The notes beneath the pieces are model-generated. The model was not told where the DNA came from. It did no database searches and worked only from the letters and a program-made list of their open reading frames with translations. Shown piece by piece: positions 44,111 through 61,000 of a stretch of 64,000 nucleotides of DNA. Every line of letters starts with the position of its first letter. Position 1 is the first letter of the stretch. Where the stretch lies: the NCBI RefSeq assembly GCF_051020765.1, contig NW_027469193.1:1-64000 (forward strand), given 5' to 3'. Source of the DNA: Lasioglossum baleicum (Eukaryota > Arthropoda > Insecta > Hymenoptera > Halictidae). The position numbers and the translations under genes were made by a program.

Positions 44111-47100
44111 TAGTCCATAACGCATAACGCATGACACATTACTCATAACGCATTACGCATAACGCATAACGCATAATGCATAACGCATTACGCATAACGC
44201 ATAACGCATAACGCATAACGCATAACGCATAACGCATAACGCATAACGGATAACGAATAACGCATATCGCATAACGTATAACGCATAACGCATAACGCAT
44301 AACGCATAACGCATAACGCATAACGCATAACGCATAACGCATAACGCATAACGCATAACGCATAACGCATAACGCATAACGCATAACGCATAACGCATAA
44401 CGCATAACGCATAACGCATAACGCATAACGCATAACGCATAACGCATAACGCATAACGCAGAACGCATAACGCATAACGCATAACGCATAACGCATAACG
44501 CATAACGCATAACGCATAACGCATAACGCATAACGCATAACGCATAACGCATAACGCATAACGCATGACGCATGACGCATGACGCATAACGCATAACGCA
44601 TAACGCATAACGCATAACGCATAACGCATAACGCATAACGCATAACGCATAACGCATAACGCATAACGCATAACGCATAACGCATAACGCATAACGCATA
44701 ACGCATAACGCATAACGCATAACGCATAACGCATAACGCATAACGCATAACGCATAACGCATAACGCATAACGCATATCGCATAACGCATAACGTTCAAT
44801 GAAAAAGTCATAACGCATAACGCATATCGCATAACCCGTAAAGCACAACGCATAACACATAACGCATAACGCATAACGCATAACACATAACGCATAACGC
44901 ATAACGCATAACGCATAACGCATAACGCATAGCGGATAACGAATAACGCATATCGCATAACGTATAACGCATAACGCATAACGCATAACGAATAACGCAT
45001 AACGCATAACGCATAACGCATAACGCATAACGCATAACGCATAACGCATAACGCATAACGCATAACGCATAACGCATAACGCATAACGCATAACGCATAA
45101 CGCATAACGCATAACGCATAACGCATAACGCATAACGCATAACGCATAACGCATAACGCATAACGCATAACGCATAACGCATAACGCATAACGCATAACG
45201 CATAACGGATAACGCATGACGCATAACGGATAACCCACAACGCATAACGCATAAAGCATAACGAATAACGCATATCGCATAACGTATAACGCTTAACGCA
45301 TAACGCATAACGCATAACGCATAACGCGTAACGCATAACGGATAACGCATAACGCATAACGCATAACGCATAACGCATAACGCATAACGCATAACGCATA
45401 ACGCATAACGCATAACGCATAACGCATAACGCATAACGCATAACGCATAACGCATAACGCATAACGCATAACGCATAACGCATAACGCATAACGCATAAC
45501 ACATAACGCATAACGCATAACGCATAACGCATAACGCATAACGCATAACGCATAACGCATAACGCATAACGCATAACGCATAACGCATAACGCATAACGC
45601 ATAACGCATAACGCATAACGCATAACGCATAACGCATAACGAATAACGCATATCGCATAACGTATAACGCATAACGCATAACGCATAACGCATAACGAAT
45701 AACGCATATCGCATAACGTATAACGCTTAACGCATAACGCATAACGCATAACGCATAACGCATAACGCATAACGCGTAACGCATGACGGATAACGCATAA
45801 CGGATAACGCATAACGCATAACGCATAACGCATAACGGATAACGCATGACGCATAACGGATAACCCACAACGCATGACGCATAACGCATAACGCATAACG
45901 CATAACGCATAACGCATAACGCATAACGCATAACGCATAACGCATAACGCATAACGGATAACGCATGACGCATAACGCATAACGCATAACGCATAACGCA
46001 TAACGCGTATCGCATAACGCATAACGCATAACGCATAACGCATAACGCATAACGCATAACGCATAACGCATAACGCATAACGGATAACGCATAACGCATA
46101 ACGCATAACGGATAACGCATGACGCATAACGGATAACCCACAACGCATAACGCATAAAGCATAGTCCATAACGCATAACGCATGACACATTACTCATAAC
46201 GCATTACGCATAACGCATAACGCATAATGCATAACGCATTACGCATAACGCATAACGCTCAATGAAAAAGTCATAACGCATAACGCATATCGCATAACCC
46301 GTAAAGCACAACGCATAACACATAACGCATAACGCATAACGCATAACGCATAACGCATAACGCATAACGCATAACGCATATCGCATAACCCGTAAAGCAC
46401 AACGCATAACACATAACGCATAACGCATAACGCATAACGCATAACGCATAACGCATAACGCATAACGCATAACGCATAACGCATAACGCATAACGCATAA
46501 CGCATAACGCATAACGCATAACGCATAGCGCATAACGCATAACGCATAACACATAACGCATAACGCATAACGCATAACGCATAACGCATAACGCATAACG
46601 CATAACGCATAACGCATAACGCATAACGCATAACGCATAACGCATAACGCATAACGCATAACGCATAACGCATAACGCATATCGCATAACGCATAACGTT
46701 CAATGAAAAAGTCATAACGCATAACGCATATCGCATAACCCGTAAAGCACAACGCATAACACATAACGCATAACGCATAACGCATAACACATAACGCATA
46801 ACGCATAACGCATAACGCATAACGCATAACGCATAACGCATAACGCATAGCGGATAACGAATAACGCATATCGCATAACGTATAACGCATAACGCATAAC
46901 GCATAACGAATAACGCATAACGCATAACGCATAACGCATAACGCATAACGCATAACGCATAACGCATAACGCATAACGCATAACGCATAACGCATAACGC
47001 ATAACGCATAACGCATAACGCATAACGCATAACGCATAACGCATAACGCATAACGCATAACGCATAACGCATAACGCATAACGCATAACGCATAACGCAT

Positions 47101-50100
47101 AACGCATAACGCATAACGGATAACGCATGACGCATAACGGATAACCCACAACGCATAACGCATAAAGCATAACGAATAACGCATATCGCATAACGTATAA
47201 CGCTTAACGCATAACGCATAACGCATAACGCATAACGCGTAACGCATAACGGATAACGCATAACGCATAACGCATAACGCATAACGCATAACGCATAACG
47301 CATAACGCATAACGCATAACGCATAACGCATAACGCATAACGCATAACGCATAACGCATAACGCATAACGCATAACGCATAACGCATAACGCATAACGCA
47401 TAACACATAACGCATAACGCATAACGCATAACGCATAACGCATAACGCATAACGCATAACGCATAACGCATAACGCATAACGCATAACGCATAACGCATA
47501 ACGCATAACGCATAACGCATAACGCATAACGAATAACGCATATCGCATAACGTATAACGCATAACGCATAACGCATAACGCATAACGAATAACGCATATC
47601 GCATAACGTATAACGCTTAACGCATAACGCATAACGCATAACGCATAACGCATAACGCGTAACGCATGACGGATAACGCATAACGGATAACGCATAACGC
47701 ATAACGCATAACGCATAACGGATAACGCATGACGCATAACGGATAACCCACAACGCATGACGCATAACGCATAACGCATAACGCATAACGCATAACGCAT
47801 AACGCATAACGCATAACGCATAACGCATAACGCATAACGGATAACGCATGACGCATAACGCATAACGCATAACGCATAACGCATAACGCGTAACGCATAA
47901 CGCATAACGCATAACGCATAACGCATAACGCATAACGCATAACGCATAACGCATAACGCATAACGGATAACGCATAACGCATAACGCATAACGGATAACG
48001 CATGACGCATAACGGATAACCCACAACGCATAACGCATAAAGCATAGTCCATAACGCATAACGCATGACACATTACTCATAACGCATTACGCATAACGCA
48101 TAACGCATAATGCATAACGCATTACGCATAACGCATAACGCTCAATGAAAAAGTCATAACGCATAACGCATATCGCATAACCCGTAAAGCACAACGCATA
48201 ACACATAACGCATAACGCATAACGCATAACGCATAACGCATAACGCATAACGCATAACGCATAACGCATATCGCATAACCCGTAAAGCACAACGCATAAC
48301 ACATAACGCATAACGCATAACGCATAACGCATAACGCATAACGCATAACGCATAACGCATAACGCATAACGCATAACGCATAACGCATAACGCATAACGC
48401 ATAACGCATAACGCATAACGCATAACGCATAACGCATAACGCATAACGCATAACGCATAGCGCATAACGCATAACGCATAACGCATAACGCATAACGCAT
48501 AACGCATAACGCATGACGCATGACGCATGACGCATGACGCATCACGCATAACGCATAACGCATAACGCATAACGCATAACGCATAACGCATAACGCATAA
48601 CGCATAACGCATAACGCATAACGCATAACGCATAACGCATAACGCATAACGCATAACGCATAACGCATAACGCATAACGCATAACGCATAACGCATAACG
48701 CATAACGCATAACGCATAACGCATAACGCATAACGCATAACGCATAACGCATAACGCATAACGCATAACGCATAACGCATAAAGCATAACGCATAACGCA
48801 TAACGCATAACGCATAACGCATAACGCATAACGCATAACGCATAACGCATAACGCATAACGCATAACGCATAACGCATAACGCATAACGCATAACGAATA
48901 ACGCATAACGCATAACGCATAACGCATAACGCATAACGCATAACGCATAACGCATAACGCATAACGCATAACGCATAACGCATAACGCATAACGCATAAC
49001 GCATAACGCATAACGCATAACGCATAACGCATAACGCATAACGCATAACGCATAACGCATAACGCATATCGCATAACGCATAACGTTCAATGAAAAAGTC
49101 ATAACGCATAACGCATATCGCATAACCCGTAAAGCACAACGCATAACACATAACGCATAACGCATAACGCATAACACATAACGCATAACGCATAACGCAT
49201 AACGCATAACGCATAACGCATAACGCATAACGCATAGCGGATAACGAATAACGCATATCGCATAACGTATAACGCATAACGCATAACGCATAACGAATAA
49301 CGCATAACGCATAACGCATAACGCATAACGCATAACGCATAACGCATAACGCATAACGCATAACGCATAACGCATAACGCATAACGCATAACGCATAACG
49401 CATAACGCATAACGCATAACGCATAACGCATAACGCATAACGCATAACGCATAACGCATAACGCATAACGCATAACGCATAACGCATAACGCATAACGGA
49501 TAACGCATGACGCATAACGGATAACCCACAACGCATAACGCATAAAGCATAACGAATAACGCATATCGCATAACGTATAACGCTTAACGCATAACGCATA
49601 ACGCATAACGCATAACGCGTAACGCATAACGGATAACGCATAACGCATAACGCATAACGCATAACGCATAACGCATAACGCATAACGCATAACGCATAAC
49701 GCATAACGCATAACGCATAACGCATAACGCATAACGCATAACGCATAACGCATAACGCATAACGCATAACGCATAACGCATAACGCATAACGCATAACAC
49801 ATAACGCATAACGCATAACGCATAACGCATAACGCATAACGCATAACGCATAACGCATAACGCATAACGCATAACGCATAACGCATAACGCATAACGCAT
49901 AACGCATAACGCATAACGCATAACGCATAACGCATAACGAATAACGCATATCGCATAACGTATAACGCATAACGCATAACGCATAACGCATAACGAATAA
50001 CGCATATCGCATAACGTATAACGCTTAACGCATAACGCATAACGCATAACGCATAACGCATAACGCATAACGCATAACGCATAACGCATAACGCATAACG

Positions 50101-52070
50101 CATAACGCATAACGCATAACGCATAACGCATAACGCATAACGCATAACGCATAACGCATAACGCATAACGGATAACGCATGACGCATAACGGATAACCCA
50201 CAACGCATAACGCATAAAGCATAACGAATAACGCATATCGCATAACGTATAACGCTTAACGCATAACGCATAACGCATAACGCATAACGCGTAACGCATA
50301 ACGCATAACGCATAACGCATAACGCATAACGCAGAACGCATAACGCATAACGCATAACGCATAACGCATAACGCATAACGCATAACGCATAACGCATAAC
50401 GCATAACGCAGAACGCATAACGCATAACGCATAACGCATAACGCATAACGCATATCGCATAACGCATAACGTTCAATGAAAAAGTCATAACGCATAACGC
50501 ATATCGCATAACCCGTAAAGCACAACGCATAACACATAACGCATAACGCATAACGCATAACACATAACGCATAACGCATAACGCATAACGCAGAACGCAT
50601 AACGCATAACGCATAACGCATAACGCATAACGCATAACGCATAACGCATAACGCAGAACGCATAACGCATAACGCATAACGCATAACGCATAACGCATAT
50701 CGCATAACGCATAACGTTCAATGAAAAAGTCATAACGCATAACGCATATCGCATAACCCGTAAAGCACAACGCATAACACATAACGCATAACGCATAACG
50801 CATAACACATAACGCATAACGCATAACGCATAACGCATAACGCATAACGCATAACGCATAGCGGATAACGAATAACGCATATCGCATAACGTATAACGCA
50901 TAACGCATAACGCATAACGCATAACGCATAACGCATAACGCATAACGCATAACGCATAACGCATAACGCATAACGCATAACGCATAACGCATAACGCATA
51001 ACGCATAACGCATAACGCATAACGCATAACGCATAACGCATAACGCATAACGCATAACGCATAACGCATAACGCATAACGCATAACGCATAACGCATAAC
51101 GCATAACGCATAACGCATAACGCATAACGCATAACGCATAACGCATAACGCATAACGCATAACGCATAACGCATAACGGATAACGCATGACGCATAACGG
51201 ATAACCCACAACGCATAACGCATAAAGCATAACGAATAACGCATATCGCATAACGTATAACGCTTAACGCATAACGCATAACGCATAACGCATAACGCGT
51301 AACGCATAACGGATAACGCATAACGCATAACGCATAACGCATAACGCATAACGCATAACGCATAACGCATAATGCATAACGCATAACGCATAACGCATAA
51401 CGCATAACGCATAACGCATAACGCATAACGCATAACACATAACGCATGACGCATGACGCATAACGCATAACGCATAACGCATAACGCATAACGCATAACG
51501 CATAACGCATAACGCATAACGCATAACGCATAACGCATAACGCATAACGCATAACGCATAACGAATAACGCATATCGCATAACGTATAACGCTTAACGCA
51601 TAACGCATAACGCATAACGCAGAACGCGTAACGCATAACGCATAACGCATATCGCATAACCCGTAATGCACAACGCATAACACATAACGCATAACGCATA
51701 ACGCATAACGCATAACGCATAACGCATAACGCATAACGCATAACGCATAACGCATAACGCATAACACATAACGCATAACGCATAACGCATAACGCATAAC
51801 GCATAACGCATAACGCATAACGCATAACGCATAACGCATAACGAATAACGCATATCGCATAACGTATAACGCATAACGCATAACGCATAACGCATAACGA
51901 ATAACGCATATCGCATAACGTATAACGCTTAACGCATAACGCATAACGCATAACGCATAACGCGTAACGCATGACGGATAACGCATAACGGATAACGCAT
52001 AACGCATAACGCATAACGCATAACGGATAACGCATGACGCATAACGGATAACCCACAACGCATAACGCAT
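44111..52070 (+). repeat. Array domain 7: T-led repeats marked by GCATAGC
   Basis: T cassettes are at 44,794, 46,698, 49,085, 50,471 and 50,716, and C cassettes at 46,257 and 48,140. Four of the five T cassettes are followed 133-147 bp later by a GCATAGC unit joined to GGATAAC and GAATAAC (44,927, 46,845, 49,232, 50,856). J cores at 46,162 and 48,045 precede the C cassettes by 95 bp. The J at 44,111 has no C cassette. Second copies of the GCATATC/CCGTAAA tail without a cassette occur near 46,380 and 48,270. The T cassettes at 50,471 and 50,716 are only 245 bp (35 units) apart. The last kilobase carries the first CCGTAAT unit, at 51,661. Confidence 0.82.
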
Positions 52071-55000
52071 AAAGCATAGTCCATAACGCATAACGCATGA
52101 CACATTACTCATAACGCATTACGCATAACGCATAACGCATAACGCATAACGCATAACGCATAACGCATAACGCATAACGCATAACGCATAACGCATAACG
52201 CATAACGCATAACGCATAACGCATAACGCATAACGCATAACGCATAACGCATAACGCATAACGCATAACGCATAACGCATAACGCATAACGCATAACGCA
52301 TAACGCATAACGCATAACGCATAACGCATAACGCATAACGCATAACGCATAACGCATAACGCATAACGCATAACGCATAACGCATAACGCATAACGCATA
52401 ACGCATAACGCATAACGCATAACGCATAACGCATAACGCATAACGCATAACGCATAACGCATAACGCATAACGCATAACGCATAACGCATAACGCATAAC
52501 GGATAACGCATGACGCATAACGGATAACCCACAACGCATAACGCATAAAGCATAACGAATAACGCATATCGCATAACGTATAACGCTTAACGCATAACGC
52601 ATAACGCATAACGCATAACGCGTAACGCATAACGGATAACGCATAACGCATAACGCATAACGCATAACGCATAACGCATAACGCATAACGCATAATGCAT
52701 AACGCATAACGCATAACGCATAACGCATAACGCATAACGCATAACGCATAACGCATAACACATAACGCATGACGCATGACGCATAACGCATAACGCATAA
52801 CGCATAACGCATAACGCATAACGCATAACGCATAACGCATAACGCATAACGCATAACGCATAACGCATAACGCATAACGCATAACGCATAACGCATAACG
52901 AATAACGCATATCGCATAACGTATAACGCTTAACGCATAACGCATAACGCATAACGCAGAACGCGTAACGCATAACGCATAACGCATATCGCATAACCCG
53001 TAATGCACAACGCATAACACATAACGCATAACGCATAACGCATAACGCATAACGCATAACGCATAACGCATAACGCATAACGCATAACGCATAACGCATA
53101 ACGCATAACACATAACGCATAACGCATAACGCATAACGCATAACGCATAACGCATAACGCATAACGCATAACGCATAACGCATAACGAATAACGCATATC
53201 GCATAACGTATAACGCATAACGCATAACGCATAACGCATAACGAATAACGCATATCGCATAACGTATAACGCTTAACGCATAACGCATAACGCATAACGC
53301 ATAACGCGTAACGCATGACGGATAACGCATAACGGATAACGCATAACGCATAACGCATAACGCATAACGGATAACGCATGACGCATAACGGATAACCCAC
53401 AACGCATAACGCATAAAGCATAGTCCATAACGCATAACGCATGACACATTACTCATAACGCATTACGCATAACGCATAACGCATAACGCATAACGCATAA
53501 CGCATAACGCATAACGCATAACGCATAACGCATAACGCATAACGCATAACGCATAACGCATAACGCATAACGCATAACGCATAACGCATAACGCATAACG
53601 CATAACGCATAACGCATAACGCATAACGCATAACGCATAACGCATAACGCATAACGCATAACGCATAACGCATAACGCATAACGCATAACGCATAACGAA
53701 TAACGCATAACGCATAACGCATAACGCACAACGCACAACGCATAACGCATAACGCATAACGCATAACGCATAACGCATAACGCATAACGCATAACGCATA
53801 ACGCATAACGCATAACGCATAACGCATAACGCATAACGCATAACGCATAACGCATAACGCATAACGCATAACGCATAACGCATAACGCATAACGCATAAC
53901 GCATAACGCATAACGCATAACGTATAACGCATAACGCATAACGCATAACGCATAACGCATAACGCATAACGCATAACGCATAACGCATAACGCATAACGC
54001 ATAACGCATAACGCATAACGCATAACGCATAACGCATAACGCATAACGGATAACGCATGACGCATAACGCATAACGCATAACGCATAACGCATAACGCAT
54101 AACGCATAACGCATAACGCATAACGCATAACGCATAACGCATAACGCATAACGCATAACGCATAACGCATAACGCATAACGCATAACGCATAACGCATAA
54201 CGCATAACGCATAACGCATAACGCATAACGCATAACGCATAACGCATAACGCATAACGCATAACGCATAACGCATAACGCATAACGCATAACGCATAACG
54301 CATAACGCATAACGCATAACGCATAACGCATAACGCATAACGCATAACGCATAACGCATAACGCATAACGCATAACGCATAACGCATAACGCATAACGCA
54401 TAACGCATAACGCATAATGCATAACGCATAACGCATAACGCATAACGCATAACGCATAACGCATAACGCATAACGCATAACGCATAACGCATAACGCATA
54501 ACGCATAACGCATAACGCATAACGCATAACGCATAACGCATAACGCATAACGCATAACGCAGAACGCATAACGCATAACGCATAACGCATAACGCATAAC
54601 GCATAACGCATATCGCATAACGCATAACGTTCAATGAAAAAGTCATAACGCATAACGCATATCGCATAACCCGTAAAGCACAACGCATAACACATAACGC
54701 ATAACGCATAACGCATAACACATAACGCATAACGCATAACGCATAACGCATAACGCATAACGCATAACGCATAACGCATAACGCATAACGCATAACGCAT
54801 AACGCATAACGCATAACGCATAACGCATAACGCATAACGCATAACGCATAACGCATAACGCATAACGCATAACGCATAACGCATAACGCATAACGCATGA
54901 CGCATGACGCATGACGCATAACGCATAACGCATAACGCATAACGCATAACGCATAACGCATAACGCATAACGCATAACGCATAACGCATAACGCATAACG

Positions 55001-58000
55001 CATAACGCATAACGCATAACGCATAACGCATAACGCATAACGCATAACGCATAACGCAGAACGCATAACGCATAACGCATAACGCATAACGCATAACGCA
55101 TATCGCATAACGCATAACGTTCAATGAAAAAGTCATAACGCATAACGCATATCGCATAACCCGTAAAGCACAACGCATAACACATAACGCATAACGCATA
55201 ACGCATAACACATAACGCATAACGCATAACGCATAACGCATAACGCATAACGCATAACGCATAGCGGATAACGAATAACGCATATCGCATAACGTATAAC
55301 GCATAACGCATAACGCATAACGCATAACGCATAACGCATAACGCATAACGCATAACGCATAACGCATAACGCATAACGCATAACGCATAACGCATAACGC
55401 ATAACGCATAACGCATAACGCATAACGCATAACGCATAACGCATAACGCATAACGCATAACGCATAACGCATAACGCATAACGCATAACGCATAACGCAT
55501 AACGCATAACGCATAACGCATAACGCATAACGCATAACGCATAACGCATAACGCATAACGCATAACGCATAACGCATAACGCATAACGCATAACGCATAA
55601 CGCATAACGCATAACGGATAACGCATGACGCATAACGGATAACCCACAACGCATAACGCATAAAGCATAACGAATAACGCATATCGCATAACGTATAACG
55701 CTTAACGCATAACGCATAACGCATAACGCATAACGCGTAACGCATAACGGATAACGCATAACGCATAACGCATAACGCATAACGCATAACGCATAACGCA
55801 TAACGCATAATGCATAACGCATAACGCATAACGCATAACGCATAACGCATAACGCATAACGCATAACGCATAACACATAACGCATGACGCATGACGCATA
55901 ACGCATAACGCATAACGCATAACGCATAACGCATAACGCATAACGCATAACGCATAACGCATAACGCATAACGCATAACGCATAACGCATAACGCATAAC
56001 GCATAACGAATAACGCATATCGCATAACGTATAACGCTTAACGCATAACGCATAACGCATAACGCAGAACGCGTAACGCATAACGCATAACGCATATCGC
56101 ATAACCCGTAATGCACAACGCATAACACATAACGCATAACGCATAACGCATAACGCATAACGCATAACGCATAACGCATAACGCATAACGCATAACGCAT
56201 AACGCATAACACATAACGCATAACGCATAACGCATAACGCATAACGCATAACGCATAACGCATAACGCATAACGCATAACGCATAACGAATAACGCATAT
56301 CGCATAACGTATAACGCATAACGCATAACGCATAACGCATAACGAATAACGCATATCGCATAACGTATAACGCTTAACGCATAACGCATAACGCATAACG
56401 CATAACGCGTAACGCATGACGGATAACGCATAACGGATAACGCATAACGCATAACGCATAACGCATAACGGATAACGCATGACGCATAACGGATAACCCA
56501 CAACGCATAACGCATAAAGCATAGTCCATAACGCATAACGCATGACACATTACTCATAACGCATTACGCATAACGCATAACGCATAACGCATAACGCATA
56601 ACGCATAACGCATAACGCATAACGCATAACGCATAACGCATAACGCATAACGCATAACGCATAACGCATAACGCATAACGCATAACGCATAACGCATAAC
56701 GCATAACGCATAACGCATAACGCATAACGCATAACGCATAACGCATAACGCATAACGCATAACGCATAACGCATAACGAATAACGCATAACGCATAACGC
56801 ATAACGCACAACGCACAACGCATAACGCATAACGCATAACGCATAACGCATAACGCATAACGCATAACGCATAACGCATAACGCATAACGCATAACGCAT
56901 AACGCATAACGCATAACGCATAACGCATAACGCATAACGCATAACGCATAACGCATAACGCATAACGCATAACGCATAACGCATAACGCATAACGCATAA
57001 CGTATAACGCATAACGCATAACGCATAACGCATAACGCATAACGCATAACGCATAACGCATAACGCATAACGCATAACGCATAACGCATAACGCATAACG
57101 CATAACGCATAACGCATAACGCATAACGGATAACGCATGACGCATAACGCATAACGCATAACGCATAACGCATAACGCATAACGCATAACGCATAACGCA
57201 TAACGCATAACGCATAACGCATAACGCATAACGCATAACGCATAACGCATAACGCATAACGCATAACGCATAACGCATAACGCATAACGCATAACGCATA
57301 ACGCATAACGCATAACGCATAACGCATAACGCATAACGCATAACGCATAACGCATAACGCATAACGCATAACGCATAACGCATAACGCATAACGCATAAC
57401 GCATAACGCATAACGCATAACGCATAACGCATAACGCATAACGCATAACGCATAACGCATAACGCATAACGCATAACGCATAACGCATAACGCATAACGC
57501 ATAATGCATAACGCATAACGCATAACGCATAACGCATAACGCATAACGCATAACGCATAACGCATAACGCATAACGCATAACGCATAACGCATAACGCAT
57601 AACGCATAACGCATAACGCATAACGCATAACGCATAACGCATAACGCAGAACGCATAACGCATAACGCATAACGCATAACGCATAACGCATAACGCATAT
57701 CGCATAACGCATAACGTTCAATGAAAAAGTCATAACGCATAACGCATATCGCATAACCCGTAAAGCACAACGCATAACACATAACGCATAACGCATAACG
57801 CATAACACATAACGCATAACGCATAACGCATAACGCATAACGCATAACGCATAACGCATAACGCATAACGCATAACGCATAACGCATAACGCATAACGCA
57901 TAACGCATAACGCATAACGCATAACGCATAACGCATAACGCATAACGCATAACGCATAACGCATAACGCATAACGCATGACGCATGACGCATGACGCATA

Positions 58001-61000
58001 ACGCATAACGCATAACGCATAACGCATAACGCATAACGCATAACGCATAACGCATAACGCATAACGCATAACGCATAACGCATAACGCATAACGCATAAC
58101 GCATAACGCATAACGCATAACGCATAACGCATAACGCAGAACGCATAACGCATAACGCATAACGCATAACGCATAACGCATATCGCATAACGCATAACGT
58201 TCAATGAAAAAGTCATAACGCATAACGCATATCGCATAACCCGTAAAGCACAACGCATAACACATAACGCATAACGCATAACGCATAACACATAACGCAT
58301 AACGCATAACGCATAACGCATAACGCATAACGCATAACGCATAGCGGATAACGAATAACGCATATCGCATAACGTATAACGCATAACGCATAACGCATAA
58401 CGCATAACGCATAACGCATAACGCATAACGCATAACGCATAACGCATAACGCATAACGCATAACGCATAACGCATAACGCATAACGCATAACGCATAACG
58501 CATAACGCATAACGCATAACGCATAACGCATAACGCATAACGCATAACGCATAACGCATAACGCATAACGCATAACGCATAACGCATAACGCATAACGCA
58601 TAACGCATAACGCATAACGCATAACGCATAACGCATAACGCATAACGCATAACGCATAACGGATAACGCATGACGCATAACGGATAACCCACAACGCATA
58701 ACGCATAAAGCATAACGAATAACGCATATCGCATAACGTATAACGCTTAACGCATAACGCATAACGCATAACGCATAACGCGTAACGCATAACGGATAAC
58801 GCATAACGCATAACGCATAACGCATAACGCATAACGCATAACGCATAACGCATAATGCATAACGCATAACGCATAACGCATAACGCATAACGCATAACGC
58901 ATAACGCATAACGCATAACACATAACGCATGACGCATGACGCATAACGCATAACGCATAACGCATAACGCATAACGCATAACGCATAACGCATAACGCAT
59001 AACGCATAACGCATAACGCATAACGCATAACGCATAACGCATAACGCATAACGAATAACGCATATCGCATAACGTATAACGCTTAACGCATAACGCATAA
59101 CGCATAACGCAGAACGCGTAACGCATAACGCATAACGCATATCGCATAACCCGTAATGCACAACGCATAACACATAACGCATAACGCATAACGCATAACG
59201 CATAACGCATAACGCATAACGCATAACGCATAACGCATAACGCATAACGCATAACACATAACGCATAACGCATAACGCATAACGCATAACGCATAACGCA
59301 TAACGCATAACGCATAACGCATAACGCATAACGAATAACGCATATCGCATAACGTATAACGCATAACGCATAACGCATAACGGATAACGCATGACGCATA
59401 ACGGATAACCCACAACGCATAACGCATAAAGCATAGTCCATAACGCATAACGCATGACACATTACTCATAACGCATTACGCATAACGCATAACGCATAAC
59501 GCATAACGCATAACGCATAACGCATAACGCATAACGCATAACGCATAACGCATAACGCATAACGCATAACGCATAACGCATAACGCATAACGCATAACGC
59601 ATAACGCATAACGCATAACGCATAACGCATAACGCATAACGCATAACGCATAACGCATAACGCATAACGCATAACGCATAACGCATAACGCATAACGCAT
59701 AACGCATAACGCATAACGCATAACGCATAACGCATAACGCATAACGCATAACGCATAACGCATAACGCATAACGCATAACGCATAACGCATAACGCATAA
59801 CGCATAACGCATAACGCATAACGCATAACGCATAACGCATAACGCATAACGCATAACGCATAACGCATAACGCATAACGCATAACGGATAACGCATGACG
59901 CATAACGGATAACCCACAACGCATAACGCATAAAGCATAACGAATAACGCATATCGCATAACGTATAACGCTTAACGCATAACGCATAACGCATAACGCA
60001 TAACGCGTAACGCATAACGGATAACGCATAACGCATAACGCATAACGCATAACGCATAACGCATAACGCATAACGCATAATGCATAACGCATAACGCATA
60101 ACGCATAACGCATAACGCATAACGCATAACGCATAACGCATAACACATAACGCATGACGCATGACGCATAACGCATAACGCATAACGCATAACGCATAAC
60201 GCATAACGCATAACGCATAACGCATAACGCATAACGCATAACGCATAACGCATAACGCATAACGCATAACGCATAACGAATAACGCATATCGCATAACGT
60301 ATAACGCTTAACGCATAACGCATAACGCATAACGCAGAACGCGTAACGCATAACGCATAACGCATATCGCATAACCCGTAATGCACAACGCATAACACAT
60401 AACGCATAACGCATAACGCATAACGCATAACGCATAACGCATAACGCATAACGCATAACGCATAACGCATAACGCATAACACATAACGCATAACGCATAA
60501 CGCATAACGCATAACGCATAACGCATAACGCATAACGCATAACGCATAACGCATAACGAATAACGCATATCGCATAACGTATAACGCATAACGCATAACG
60601 CATAACGCATAACGAATAACGCATATCGCATAACGTATAACGCTTAACGCATAACGCATAACGCATAACGCATAACGCGTAACGCATGACGGATAACGCA
60701 TAACGGATAACGCATAACGCATAACGCATAACGCATAACGGATAACGCATGACGCATAACGGATAACCCACAACGCATAACGCATAAAGCATAGTCCATA
60801 ACGCATAACGCATGACACATTACTCATAACGCATTACGCATAACGCATAACGCATAACGCATAACGCATAACGCATAACGCATAACGCATAACGCATAAC
60901 GCATAACGCATAACGCATAACGCATAACGCATAACGCATAACGCATAACGCATAACGCATAACGCATAACGCATAACGCATAACGCATAACGCATAACGC

